A DNA stretch of 64,000 nucleotides from Arthrobacter sp. zg-Y1171. GTDB taxonomy: Bacteria; Actinomycetota; Actinomycetes; Actinomycetales; Micrococcaceae. Positions within the stretch are counted from its first letter, which is position 1. Each line of letters starts with the position of its first letter. The notes beneath the pieces were generated by a model, which was not told the DNA's origin, did not search any database, and saw nothing but the letters and a program-made list of their open reading frames with translations. The DNA lies in assembly GCF_025244845.1 (NCBI RefSeq), contig NZ_CP104264.1:186001-250000 (forward strand). Direction: 5' to 3'. Below, in pieces: positions 23,754-31,836 of this stretch. The position numbers were made by a program, and so were the translations under genes.

Positions 23754-24030
23754 ACCAACACCTGGACGGACACGACTTCAAACGGTCCGTCAAAGTATAA
23801 AGGGTGTTGTAGATCATGCTGCTTGCGTCCACTATGTGGTTCCCGGACAACAACCGTTGGTTGTTGCACCAGGAACGAACACCGAACCCACTATGTCCCC
23901 TTGTCCGGGGGCGGGTTCACCAATATTTACCGCACTGCCGGCACCCCTTTTGGGGTTTCGGGACGTGTTGTAACCATTGTTTTCCCCACGCATGCCCTGT
24001 TGGTTTCGGGTGTGTGGTGCGGGTGGAAGG

Positions 24031-24149
24031 GTTACGGCGGTCATAGCGTGGGGGAAACGCCCGGTCCCATTCCGAACCCGGAAGCTAAGACCCACAGCGC
24101 CGATGGTACTGCATCCGGGAGGATGTGGGAGAGTAGGTCACCGCCGGAC
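24031..24149 (+). rRNA. rrf: 5S ribosomal RNA (first copy)
   Basis: A 119-base gene, GTTACGGCGGTCATAGCGTG ... GTAGGTCACCGCCGGAC, with complementary ends and the conserved CCGAACCCGGAAGCTAAG segment. It follows the 23S gene after a 277-base spacer without genes and is followed directly by a strong hairpin terminator. Confidence 0.96.
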
Positions 24150-24167
24150 AATATTTGAATACAGGGT

Positions 24168-24195
24168 GAGCCCGTACCAGTGCTGGTACGGGCTC
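24168..24195 (+). terminator. Terminator after the first 5S gene
   Basis: A 13-bp perfect inverted repeat, GAGCCCGTACCAG / CTGGTACGGGCTC, followed by TTCCTCTTT. It is an intrinsic terminator located between the two 5S genes. Confidence 0.85.
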
Positions 24196-24417
24196 TTCCT
24201 CTTTAACGGGCCAGGCCAGGCAGAACCCGCCGGCGCAGGGGCCTGCTGGGTTCGGCACTCTGTTGTTCAGTACTGTGTTTCTTCCGACATCCAGGACAAG
24301 CCCGGTTGCCCCGCGGTGGTCAAAACCGCCTGGAAGACGCGGTAAGATTAACGAACAGAACCCGAAAGGGCAGCCTGTAACCGAAGATTTCCTGCCGCAT
24401 TAGCCGGCGGGGCTAGG

Positions 24418-24536
24418 GTTACGGCGGTCATAGCGTGGGGGAAACGCCCGGTCCCATTCCGAACCCGGAAGCTAAGACCCACAGCGCCGATGGTACTGCA
24501 TCCGGGAGGATGTGGGAGAGTAGGTCACCGCCGGAC
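24418..24536 (+). rRNA. rrf: 5S ribosomal RNA (second, identical copy)
   Basis: As far as I can read, it is identical to the first 5S gene over all 119 bases, offset by 387 bases. The spacer between them (24196-24417) differs from the 23S-5S spacer, so only the gene was duplicated. A TAAGAT hexamer at 24343-24348, identical to the rrn P2 -10 box, could belong to a separate promoter, but no convincing -35 box lies at 17 bases. It has its own terminator downstream. Confidence 0.95.
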
Positions 24537-24546
24537 ATACGTTGGG

Positions 24547-24580
24547 ATAAGGATCCGCACAAGGATGTGCGGGTCCTTAT
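24547..24580 (+). terminator. Terminator after the second 5S gene
   Basis: A 14-bp stem, ATAAGGATCCGCAC / GTGCGGGTCCTTAT with one G-U pair, followed by CTGTTT. It ends the rRNA operon. Confidence 0.8.
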
Positions 24581-24639
24581 CTGTTTAACTCCACCTCCCG
24601 GGCCGTTTTTTCCAGCCGAGGCTCGACCCGCTGAGGGAT

Positions 24640-25305
24640 GTGCGCAAGCATGGTCCGGTGGCCGGCGAAAACAGCAACAGCAAAGGCTTTGCGCGAGTGA
24701 ATTCAGGTCCGGACCTGGACCGCACCATGTTCTTCAGTGACGCCGTCTTCGCTATCGCCATGACGCTGCTGGCCGTGGATATCCGGGTTCCGCAGGTGCC
24801 GGCAAACGAGCTGGGGGCGGCCGTGGCCGCGCAGCTTCCGGAGTTCGGCGCTTACGTCCTGTCCTTTGTGGTGACCGCCGCCTATTGGCTGAGCCACCAC
24901 CGGCTCTTCCGGCTCCTTCGGGGATTCACCGGCCGGCTGCAGCAGTTGAACCTGGTGCTGCTGCTGTTCGTCGCGCTGCTGGGGTACGCCACCGACATGC
25001 TGGCGTTTTACGGAGACCAGGTGCTCGGCGTCGTGATTTATGCGGCGGCCCTGGGGCTTATCGGCACCGCGAATACCGGGCTGTGGATCTACTGCAGCCG
25101 TACGGGCCTTTTCCGGGATGACGTGGATCCCCGGCTTCCGGCATTCGCGCAGGTCCGCGCCCCGGTCACCCCTGCGGTTTTCCTGGCGTCGATTCCCATT
25201 GCCATCCTGTGGAGTCCGCAGGCGGCGATCTGGTCCTGGCTGGGAATTGTCATTATCAATGGCTTGCTCCATGGTCTCGGCCGCAGACGAACCGGCTCGG
25301 CGTAA
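24640..25305 (+). CDS. TMEM175-family (DUF1211) potassium-channel-like membrane protein
   Basis: 221 residues from a GTG at 24640. A second GTG at 24697 is closer to the conserved region and may be the true start. The diagnostic first-helix motif is FFSDAVFAIAMTLLAVDIR (the FSD of bacterial TMEM175 channels), followed by about five more TM segments such as YVLSFVVTAAYWLSHHRLF. Bacterial TMEM175 proteins are tetrameric cation channels selective for potassium. It stands alone between the rRNA operon and the tRNA. Confidence 0.88.
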   Translation: MRKHGPVAGENSNSKGFARVNSGPDLDRTMFFSDAVFAIAMTLLAVDIRVPQVPANELGAAVAAQLPEFGAYVLSFVVTAAYWLSHHRLFRLLRGFTGRLQQLNLVLLLFVALLGYATDMLAFYGDQVLGVVIYAAALGLIGTANTGLWIYCSRTGLFRDDVDPRLPAFAQVRAPVTPAVFLASIPIAILWSPQAAIWSWLGIVIINGLLHGLGRRRTGSA

Positions 25306-25384
25306 GCTGCCCCTCAATGACGTCGATTCGTTGGTTTGGGCCTGTGTCGGGTAGTCTTATATCTGCTTCTACGGGAGCAAGCCT

Positions 25385-25472
25385 GGAGGATTCGCCTAGC
25401 GGCCTATGGCGCACGCCTGGAACGCGTGTTGGGTTAACGCCCTCGGGGGTTCAAATCCCCCATCCTCCGCCA
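25385..25472 (+). tRNA. tRNA-Ser (anticodon GGA)
   Basis: The acceptor stem GGAGGAT pairs with ATCCTCC. The anticodon arm is CACGC-CTGGAAC-GCGTG with anticodon GGA (reads UCC/UCU). A long variable arm typical of serine tRNA (TTGGGTTAACGCCCTC) precedes the T arm GGGGGTTCAAATCCCCC. CCA is encoded. Immediately downstream is a strong terminator. No integrase or att repeat lies nearby. Confidence 0.96.
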
Positions 25473-25476
25473 GGAC

Positions 25477-25514
25477 AAAGAAATACCCCGGTCTTCGGAC
25501 CGGGGTATTTCTTT
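25477..25514. terminator. Bidirectional terminator between tRNA-Ser and the ABC exporter operon
   Basis: A 17-bp perfect stem, AAAGAAATACCCCGGTC / GACCGGGGTATTTCTTT closed by a TTCG tetraloop. It has A-rich and T-rich flanks, so it works as an intrinsic terminator in both directions. The FtsX permease gene ends at 25527 on the opposite strand. Confidence 0.9.
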
Positions 25515-25526
25515 TTGCCCGAACAG

Positions 25527-27995
25527 CTACCGCTCGGCCCGCAGCGCGGCACGCGTGGCTACCGCAATGGAGCCCAGCCCGAGTGCCGCCGTCGCACCGG
25601 CCAGGCCGAGGTACACGGCCGGCACGATCGTGGGCAGCGGCACCCCCGAGATACTCACGGCGATTCCCATCAGCGGCGGCAGGGCCAGGACGGTGCCGAT
25701 GACGACGGCGGCCGCGACTATCAGCAGGGACTCGGCTCCCATCATCCGCCGCAGCTGGGTATCCGACGCCCCCAGGGTCCGCAGCAGCAGCATCTCCGGC
25801 CGGCGCCGGGCCGTCGCCATCACCAACGTGTTGACCACGGAGACGGCAAGGTACCCAAGCAGGACCAGCATGGCGATCACCGAAACCCATGAGTCGGCAT
25901 CCCGTTGCGCGGCTCCGGCCGCCCCGAACTCCTCCTTATCCAGGAGCGTCAGCCCGAGGCCGCTCACGGCAGAGGCCAGTTCTCCCGGATCGGTATCCGC
26001 CGCCGTGCTGACCAGCAGGTAGTCGTTCAGCCCCGTAGTGGTGTGGCTGCGCAGCGTCTCATTCGCCACCGCCACATCCCCGAATCCCAGCCCCCGTTCG
26101 TAGGTGGCGACGACGACGGCGGTCGCCTCGGTGCCGTCCCCGTAGTAGAAGTCGAAGTCCTCACCCACAGCCGTACCGGATTCCCGGGCCAGGTCCACGC
26201 TCAGTGCCACGGTGTCGGCATCCGTCAACCGGTCCAGTGACCCTTCGTTGACGTCCAGGTCCAGGGTTCCGTTCAGGTCCGCCAGGCCCTGAACGGCATA
26301 GGGCTGCACGCCATCCTCCATCCCCGCGAAGCCGGCCTTGGCCAGGACCGCGGAACGGGCCACCGGCGAGGTGGACTCCACCCCGGGAAGCTCAGCCACC
26401 TGATCGGCCAGATCCTCGGACACTCCTGACCCCGGAGCGCTGACCAGATACCCGGCCACCACCCCGTCACGGGACTGCCGCGCGGCTTCCGTTGCCACGG
26501 TGGCCGGCATAAAGAACTGCACGGACCCGAGCGCAATGGCCAGCGCCAGCGGAACGATTCCCGAGGCCAGCCGCCGCGGGAAGGCGCTGGCGTTGGCCTC
26601 CGCCAGGGCCAGCGACGCGGAGGGACTGCGGCGGACCAGCGGCCGCACCAGTCTCAAGGCACCCGTCACCAGCCACGTCCCCAGCAGGCCCGCGCCGATC
26701 ATCAGGAGCAGGATGCTGGAGGCTGCCGACGCCAGGCCCGCAGTGCCTGGAACCGCAATCGGTACCAAAGCCGCAACCAGACCGGCCGCCAGCAGGGACA
26801 GCCCGGTGATGACGCGTCCGCGGCCCAGCCGGGAAGCCTCCGTCACGGAGTCCCGCAGGGCATCCGTCGGCGCCGCACGGACCGTACCCCGCGCCGAGAC
26901 GAGCGAGGCACCCACTGCTGCGGCGACACTGATGGCCACTGCAGCCAGGGCCGGCAGCGGGCTGTAGGCCAGGACGAAGGATTCCGGAAGCACGCCGCCG
27001 GCAACGAACTGGTTGCCCAGGAACCATGCCAGCAGGAAACCGGGTGCCGCGCCCAGCACGGCGGCAGCGCTGGACACCAGCAGGACTTCACGCATCACGA
27101 GGCCCAGGGTCTGGTTCGCTCCGGCTCCCACTGCGCGCAGCATCGCGAATTCCCGGCGCCGCGCCATGATGGACAGGGACAGGGTTCCTGCAGTCACAAA
27201 GACCGCGGTCATCACTGCCACACCTGCCAGCGACCCGCTGAGCAGCAGCAGCGTGGAGCGGGCGGCGGACCCGCCGAGATTCTCCACGTCTCCGCGGCGG
27301 TCCCCGGTATAGCCGACGACGTCGGCCACCTGCGCCTCGATATCGGCGGAGAGCTGCGCCGGCCGGATGCCGGATTCGGCGATCACGCCGACGGTGGCCA
27401 CCGTGTCGCCGTGCGGCCACAGGGCCTGGGCACCGGCGGTGCTCAGGAAAGCGGCAGGGCCGGTGTCTACTCCGGACTCGGGAGCGGCGACGCCGGACAC
27501 CGTGTACTCGGTGGGTTCCCCGCCGTGGGTAAGGGTAAGCGAGGTGCCCGGAGTTGCTCCGAAGGATTCATCCACCACCACTTCGGTTGCCCGTTCGGGA
27601 GCTTCCCCGGAGGTCAGTGTGTAGGGAGTCAGGGCCGCGGAGTCCCAGGCGGCGGCGGAAACCGCCGTACCGTCGGTGGTGGCCAGGGGAAGCTCGATGC
27701 TGCCCACGGCGCGTTCGACGCCGGGAACGGCTGCGATTTCGTTCACCGCTTCGGCGGGAAGCAGGACGCGCTCGGCGAACGGGGCGTCCATGTCTTCGAC
27801 TACGGGATGGGCCTGCGGCGCACCTACGACGACGTCGGCCCCCTGCAGGCGCTGCGGGGCAATGCCGCCGCGGGTTCCGGACTCAATGAGGACGCCCATC
27901 GCGGTGATGAGCGCGGCGCACAGGAACACGGCTACGAAAACCCCGGCGAATCCGCCGCGGTGGTGCCGGATGGATGCTCTGGCAAGGGAAAACAT
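25527..27995 (-). CDS. FtsX-like ABC transporter permease
   Basis: 822 residues. An N-terminal TM segment (GGFAGVFVAVFLCAALITAM) is followed by a large extracytoplasmic domain (about 40-250), a three-TM FtsX block around 255-370 with MARRREFAMLRAVGAG, a central TM pair, a second extracytoplasmic domain (about 490-680) and a second FtsX block with TARRRPEMLLLRTLGASDTQ. This duplicated layout is that of actinobacterial MacB-like/lipoprotein or antimicrobial-peptide exporters. It starts one base after the ATPase stop codon, and the pair is divergent from a two-component system. Confidence 0.92.
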   Translation of the reverse strand: MFSLARASIRHHRGGFAGVFVAVFLCAALITAMGVLIESGTRGGIAPQRLQGADVVVGAPQAHPVVEDMDAPFAERVLLPAEAVNEIAAVPGVERAVGSIELPLATTDGTAVSAAAWDSAALTPYTLTSGEAPERATEVVVDESFGATPGTSLTLTHGGEPTEYTVSGVAAPESGVDTGPAAFLSTAGAQALWPHGDTVATVGVIAESGIRPAQLSADIEAQVADVVGYTGDRRGDVENLGGSAARSTLLLLSGSLAGVAVMTAVFVTAGTLSLSIMARRREFAMLRAVGAGANQTLGLVMREVLLVSSAAAVLGAAPGFLLAWFLGNQFVAGGVLPESFVLAYSPLPALAAVAISVAAAVGASLVSARGTVRAAPTDALRDSVTEASRLGRGRVITGLSLLAAGLVAALVPIAVPGTAGLASAASSILLLMIGAGLLGTWLVTGALRLVRPLVRRSPSASLALAEANASAFPRRLASGIVPLALAIALGSVQFFMPATVATEAARQSRDGVVAGYLVSAPGSGVSEDLADQVAELPGVESTSPVARSAVLAKAGFAGMEDGVQPYAVQGLADLNGTLDLDVNEGSLDRLTDADTVALSVDLARESGTAVGEDFDFYYGDGTEATAVVVATYERGLGFGDVAVANETLRSHTTTGLNDYLLVSTAADTDPGELASAVSGLGLTLLDKEEFGAAGAAQRDADSWVSVIAMLVLLGYLAVSVVNTLVMATARRRPEMLLLRTLGASDTQLRRMMGAESLLIVAAAVVIGTVLALPPLMGIAVSISGVPLPTIVPAVYLGLAGATAALGLGSIAVATRAALRAER

Positions 27996-27996
27996 G

Positions 27997-28752
27997 TTAG
28001 CGCTCCCCGAGGTTGGCCATGCGTTCGCTGACGTCGTGGGCGGTGGCGCCGGTCATGCTGCCGTCGAGGCGCCCGTCCGCAAGGAAAATGACCGTGTCTG
28101 CGTGCCCGGCTGCCACCGGGTCGTGGGTCACCATCACCACCGTCTGGCCCAGCGCGGAGACGGTGTGCCGCAGCAGGTCCAGCACCTGGCGTGCAGTGCC
28201 GGAGTCCAGGGCGCCGGTGGGTTCGTCCGCAAAGACGGCATCCGGGCGGGTGATCAGTGCCCGGGCGATGGCCGCCCGCTGCTGCTGGCCGCCGGAGAGT
28301 TCCTGCGGCTTCCGCTCACCCAGTCCGGACAGCCCGACTGCCTCCAGCACATAGTCCAGCCAGGCCTTGTCCGTGCCCCGTCCGGCCAGCAGCAGCGGCA
28401 GTGTCACGTTCCGCGCGACGGTCAGCTGGGGGAGCAGGTTGTAGGACTGGAATACAAAACCGACGTGGTCCCGGCGGAAGCGGGTCAGGGCCTTGCTGTG
28501 CAGCTTCGAGATTTCGGTGCTGCCCAGCAGCACCCGGCCGCTGTCCGGGGCGTCCAGTCCGGCTGCGCACTGCAGCAACGTGCTTTTGCCGGAACCGGAG
28601 GGTCCCATGATGGCCGTGAAGGTGCCGGCCGGAACGGCCAGGGACACATCGCGAAGGGCCGGCACGCTGGTGTTGCCGGACCGGTAGCTCTTGGACACGC
28701 CCTGCAGCTGGAGGGCTGCGGGGCCGGAGAATTCGGAGGCGTCGGAGTACAT
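27997..28752 (-). CDS. ABC transporter ATP-binding protein (LolD/MacB-type)
   Basis: An ATG at 28752 with AAAGGATG upstream gives 251 residues. The open frame continues upstream without coding character. Walker A is GPSGSGKST, the Q-loop is FVFQSYNLLPQLT, the signature LSGGQQQRAAIARAL, Walker B VFADEPTGALD and the H-loop VVMVTHDP. It is the partner of the FtsX permease directly downstream. A NarL-type histidine kinase and response regulator lie divergently across a 160-base region, which suggests regulation by that pair. Confidence 0.94.
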   Translation of the reverse strand: MYSDASEFSGPAALQLQGVSKSYRSGNTSVPALRDVSLAVPAGTFTAIMGPSGSGKSTLLQCAAGLDAPDSGRVLLGSTEISKLHSKALTRFRRDHVGFVFQSYNLLPQLTVARNVTLPLLLAGRGTDKAWLDYVLEAVGLSGLGERKPQELSGGQQQRAAIARALITRPDAVFADEPTGALDSGTARQVLDLLRHTVSALGQTVVMVTHDPVAAGHADTVIFLADGRLDGSMTGATAHDVSERMANLGER

Positions 28753-28862
28753 CGGGTCATCCTTTGGTCGAGGGGTGCGGGTTCGTGGGGTGAGCTGACC
28801 TGCTGACTTCGACGCTACGGATTCCGGAAACCGGATCCGATACAGCCAATAGCCCGGTTTGG

Positions 28863-28880
28863 GGTATAGCTGGCTATACC
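28863..28880. promoter_or_regulatory. 18-bp palindrome in the divergent promoter region
   Basis: GGTATAGCTGGCTATACC is an inverted repeat with 8-bp arms and a 2-base centre. It sits between the ABC exporter ATPase gene and the histidine kinase gene, 35 bases before the kinase start. It is a natural candidate for the binding site of the response regulator at 30192-30836. Confidence 0.5.
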
Positions 28881-28914
28881 GACAGCCCGATGGGGGTCGG
28901 GCATAATTCAACGG

Positions 28915-30204
28915 GTGAGACTTCCCAGCCGCGCCAAGACCCGTCTCCGGGATGCGGCCTTCCTAGTGCGCGAGGGCTGGTACTGGCTGGCGTCCCTGAC
29001 CGTTCTGGTGGCCGGTATTGGGCTGCTTCCGTTCGTGGCCCTGGGGGTGGGCTTGTATGCGGTGCCTACCCTCCTGGACCTCCTGAACCGTTTGGCCGCC
29101 AGGGCGCAGGCCCGTTCGGCGGCGTTCTCCTCTGCTGTCATTCCCTTTGACCGGCGCCGCCTCACCGGTAGGTATTCGTTCACCGAGCTGGCCGCCCTGC
29201 TGAGTGCTCCGGAAACGAAGCGGGACCTCTCCTGGCTGCTTTTCCACTGCGCATTTGCCGTACTGGCAGCGGCGCTGGCCCTGGCGCTTCCCTTCGGTGC
29301 CGTGCTCTATGTAGCGGCGGCGCCCCTGTGGCAGCTGTTCCCGCCGGACGCACCGCTGGAACTGACCATCTTCGTCCGCAGCTGGGGCGATGCCGTCCTG
29401 ATGATGCTGCTGGGACTCATATACGCCGCCGGGGCATGGCTGCTGCTGCCCTGGCTGGCACGGCGGTTCAGTGCGGCGACCCTGGGGATCCTTTCCCCGC
29501 GCCGGTATGCGGACCTGGCCCGCCGCATTTCCGACCTCTCGGCGGCCCGGGCCAGTGCCCTGGCCGCCCATGCAGCGGAGCTGCGCCGGATTGAACGCGA
29601 ACTGCACGACGGCGCGCAGAACCGGCTGGTCGGCGTCGTGATGATGCTGGGACTGGCCCAGCGTGCGGCCGAAACCGACCCGGCGGCCGCCGTACCGTTC
29701 ATCGGGCGGGCACAGGATGCCGCGTCGGAAGCACTCGCCGGACTGCGCGCCGCAGTACACGATATTTATCCGCCGGTCCTGGACGAACTCGGCCTGGGCG
29801 GTGCGGCCTCGGCCCTCACCAGCCGCTCGCCCATACCCTGCTCCCTGGACGTGGAGGGTCTGCTGCGCGCGCCGGCAGCAGTGGAATCGGCGGCATATTT
29901 CGTCCTGGCCGAAGCCCTGACCAATGCTGCGAAACACTCCGGCGCCTCCCGGATCGACGTGGTGCTCCGCACCGAATCAATGGCTCGGGAGGACGTCCTG
30001 GTGATCCTGGTGAACGACGACGGCCGCGGCGGCGCGAGGGTGGATCCGGCCGCCGGCGCGCAGGCTACGGCTGATGCCAACGGCTCCGGCACAGGTCTGG
30101 CCGGGATCGCCCGCCGTGCCGCCGCGTTCGGCGGCAGGCTGGTGCTGAACAGCCCCGAGGGCGGACCAACAAACATAAGGGTGGAACTGCCATGCGCCTT
30201 CTGA
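28915..30204 (+). CDS. Sensor histidine kinase (NarL/HisKA_3 type)
   Basis: 429 residues from a GTG. The N-terminal half holds four hydrophobic segments (about 25-50, 108-136 and 158-182, with a PF13796-like putative sensor layout). The phosphoacceptor is His231 in IERELHDGAQNRLVGV, the HisKA_3 motif. The HATPase domain starts with VLAEALTNAAKHSGAS (N box) and has VNDDGRGG and GTGLAGIARRAAAFGG G boxes. Its last codons overlap the response regulator start. It is probably the sensor that controls the divergent ABC exporter. Confidence 0.93.
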   Translation: MRLPSRAKTRLRDAAFLVREGWYWLASLTVLVAGIGLLPFVALGVGLYAVPTLLDLLNRLAARAQARSAAFSSAVIPFDRRRLTGRYSFTELAALLSAPETKRDLSWLLFHCAFAVLAAALALALPFGAVLYVAAAPLWQLFPPDAPLELTIFVRSWGDAVLMMLLGLIYAAGAWLLLPWLARRFSAATLGILSPRRYADLARRISDLSAARASALAAHAAELRRIERELHDGAQNRLVGVVMMLGLAQRAAETDPAAAVPFIGRAQDAASEALAGLRAAVHDIYPPVLDELGLGGAASALTSRSPIPCSLDVEGLLRAPAAVESAAYFVLAEALTNAAKHSGASRIDVVLRTESMAREDVLVILVNDDGRGGARVDPAAGAQATADANGSGTGLAGIARRAAAFGGRLVLNSPEGGPTNIRVELPCAF

Positions 30205-30836
30205 TCGCCGAAGATGATGCCCTGCTGCGCGCCGGGCTGGAACTGCTGCTCGAGAGCGAAGGGTTCGACGTGGTGGGTTCCTGGGACAACGCCGATGACC
30301 TGCTCGCGGCCTTCGAACCCGGCAGCGCCGACGGCGCCGTGCTGGACGTCCGGATGCCGCCGACCTTCACCAACGAGGGGCTGCGGGCCGCCCTGGAACT
30401 GAGGTCCCGGGTTCCTGAGTTCCCGGTGCTGGTTCTCTCCGCGTATGTGGAGGACCGGTACGCCAGCCGGCTGCTGGCCTCCGGCGCCCAGGGCGTGGGC
30501 TACCTGCTGAAGGAGCGGGTGGGCAACGTTGGCGAATTCGTGGACGGACTGCGGCGTGTGGCTGCCGGCGGCACCGTAATGGACCCGGAGGTCATCGCCC
30601 AGCTGTTCAGCCGGCGCAGCAACCAGGATCCCATCCGGTCGCTGACTCCGCGCGAGTTCGAAGTGCTGGGGCTGGTGGCCGAAGGGCTGGGCAACACCGC
30701 CATTGCCTCGGCCATTTCCGTCTCCGAAACCGCGGTCAGCAAACACATCGGCAATATCTTCGCGAAGCTCGGGCTTGCCCAGTCGGACAGCGGCCACCGC
30801 AGGGTGCTGGCGACTCTCGCGTACCTCCGCTCCTGA
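30192..30836 (+). CDS. Response regulator, LuxR/NarL family
   Basis: 214 residues. The receiver domain has the acidic pocket EDD at 7-9 and the phosphoacceptor Asp52 in VLDVRMPP, then the conserved Lys in YLLKERV. The C-terminal LuxR HTH reads LTPREFEVLGLVAEGLGNTA and ISVSETAVSKHIGNIFAKLG. The start overlaps the kinase 3' end by 13 bases, so they are translated together. The 18-bp palindrome upstream of the kinase may be its target. Confidence 0.94.
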   Translation: MRLLIAEDDALLRAGLELLLESEGFDVVGSWDNADDLLAAFEPGSADGAVLDVRMPPTFTNEGLRAALELRSRVPEFPVLVLSAYVEDRYASRLLASGAQGVGYLLKERVGNVGEFVDGLRRVAAGGTVMDPEVIAQLFSRRSNQDPIRSLTPREFEVLGLVAEGLGNTAIASAISVSETAVSKHIGNIFAKLGLAQSDSGHRRVLATLAYLRS

Positions 30837-30966
30837 CCGGCGGGTGCCGCAGGGCACGTAGCCGGGTCGGGCACTCGCGTAGCGCAGGTTTCGTTGCGGG
30901 TCTTGTTTCCCGGACGGCACCGGTGACAAGGTGTGATGCACTACAGCCGGGCGCAGGAGGACACAC

Positions 30967-31806
30967 GTGGGACATGGCGGCGGAAAGGTAGCGCTGATCA
31001 CCGGTGCTTCGCGGGGAATCGGCCGGCGCGTGGCGGAGCGGCTCGCGGCGCAGGGGACCGCCGTCGTCGTCAGTTACCGGCGGAATGCCGAGCTGGCCAA
31101 GGAAGTGGTCACCACGCTGCAGGAACTCGGCGGCAGCGGCATAGCGGTGCAGGCCGATGTGGAGAACCCCGAAGACATTGTCCGGCTCTTCGATGCCGCA
31201 GCGGACGAATACGGCCGGCTGGACTACTTCATCAACAACGCCGCTGCCGCCGCGTTCAAGAACGTGGTGGACCTGAAAACCCATCATCTGGACCGTGCAT
31301 ACGCCGTGAACGTGCGGCCGTTTGTCCTCGGCGCGCAGGAAGCGGTGAAACTGATGGACGACGGCGGCCGGATAGTCGCGCTCACCAGTTACGGCAGTAC
31401 CCGGGCCTTCCCGACCTATGCCGCCCTCGGCTCCTACAAGGCCGCAGTGGAGTCCTTTGTCCGGTTCATGGCGGTGGAATTCGGCCCCTACGGCATCAAC
31501 GTCAACGCGGTGAACGGCGGGCTGATCGATTCCGATTCGCTGGACTACTTCTACTCCATGGACGGCATGGCGCCCATGGACAGCGTCATCTCCCGCCTGC
31601 CCAAACGCCGTCCCGGCACCGTGGATGAAATGGCCGCCGCGGTGGAGTTCCTGCTCTCCCCGGGTGCGGAGTACATCACCGGCCAGGTCCTGGCGGTCGA
31701 CGGCGGCCTCTCGGTCATTGCCCCGCCGTTCCATTCCGACGCGTCCGGCCCGCCGGTCGCCCTGCCGGACCGGCCAACCCGGCCCACCCGAGGCGGCAGC
31801 CGGTAA
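30967..31806 (+). CDS. Enoyl-ACP reductase III-like SDR (FabL-like)
   Basis: 279 residues from a GTG with a strong CAGGAGG site at 6-base spacing. The Rossmann cofactor motif is GASRGIG (13-19). The active site reads SYGSTRAFPTYAALGSYKAA with Tyr151 and Lys158, a Y-x6-K arrangement found in enoyl-ACP reductases (FabI/FabL), not the Y-x3-K of ordinary SDRs. VNAVNGGLIDSDSL and ITGQVLAVDGGLS follow, as in FabL. The C-terminal 25 residues are Pro/Arg-rich and dispensable-looking. It is the first gene of a three-gene cassette with a CoA ligase and a condensing enzyme. Confidence 0.8.
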   Translation: MGHGGGKVALITGASRGIGRRVAERLAAQGTAVVVSYRRNAELAKEVVTTLQELGGSGIAVQADVENPEDIVRLFDAAADEYGRLDYFINNAAAAAFKNVVDLKTHHLDRAYAVNVRPFVLGAQEAVKLMDDGGRIVALTSYGSTRAFPTYAALGSYKAAVESFVRFMAVEFGPYGINVNAVNGGLIDSDSLDYFYSMDGMAPMDSVISRLPKRRPGTVDEMAAAVEFLLSPGAEYITGQVLAVDGGLSVIAPPFHSDASGPPVALPDRPTRPTRGGSR

Positions 31807-31836
31807 GGGCGCCGTCCGGACTGAAAGGAAGCATCA

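Noticed and set aside
25385..25514. tRNA-Ser as an integration site for a mobile element
   Set aside because: No integrase gene and no repeat of the tRNA 3' end nearby. The next gene is an ordinary ABC exporter behind a perfect terminator.
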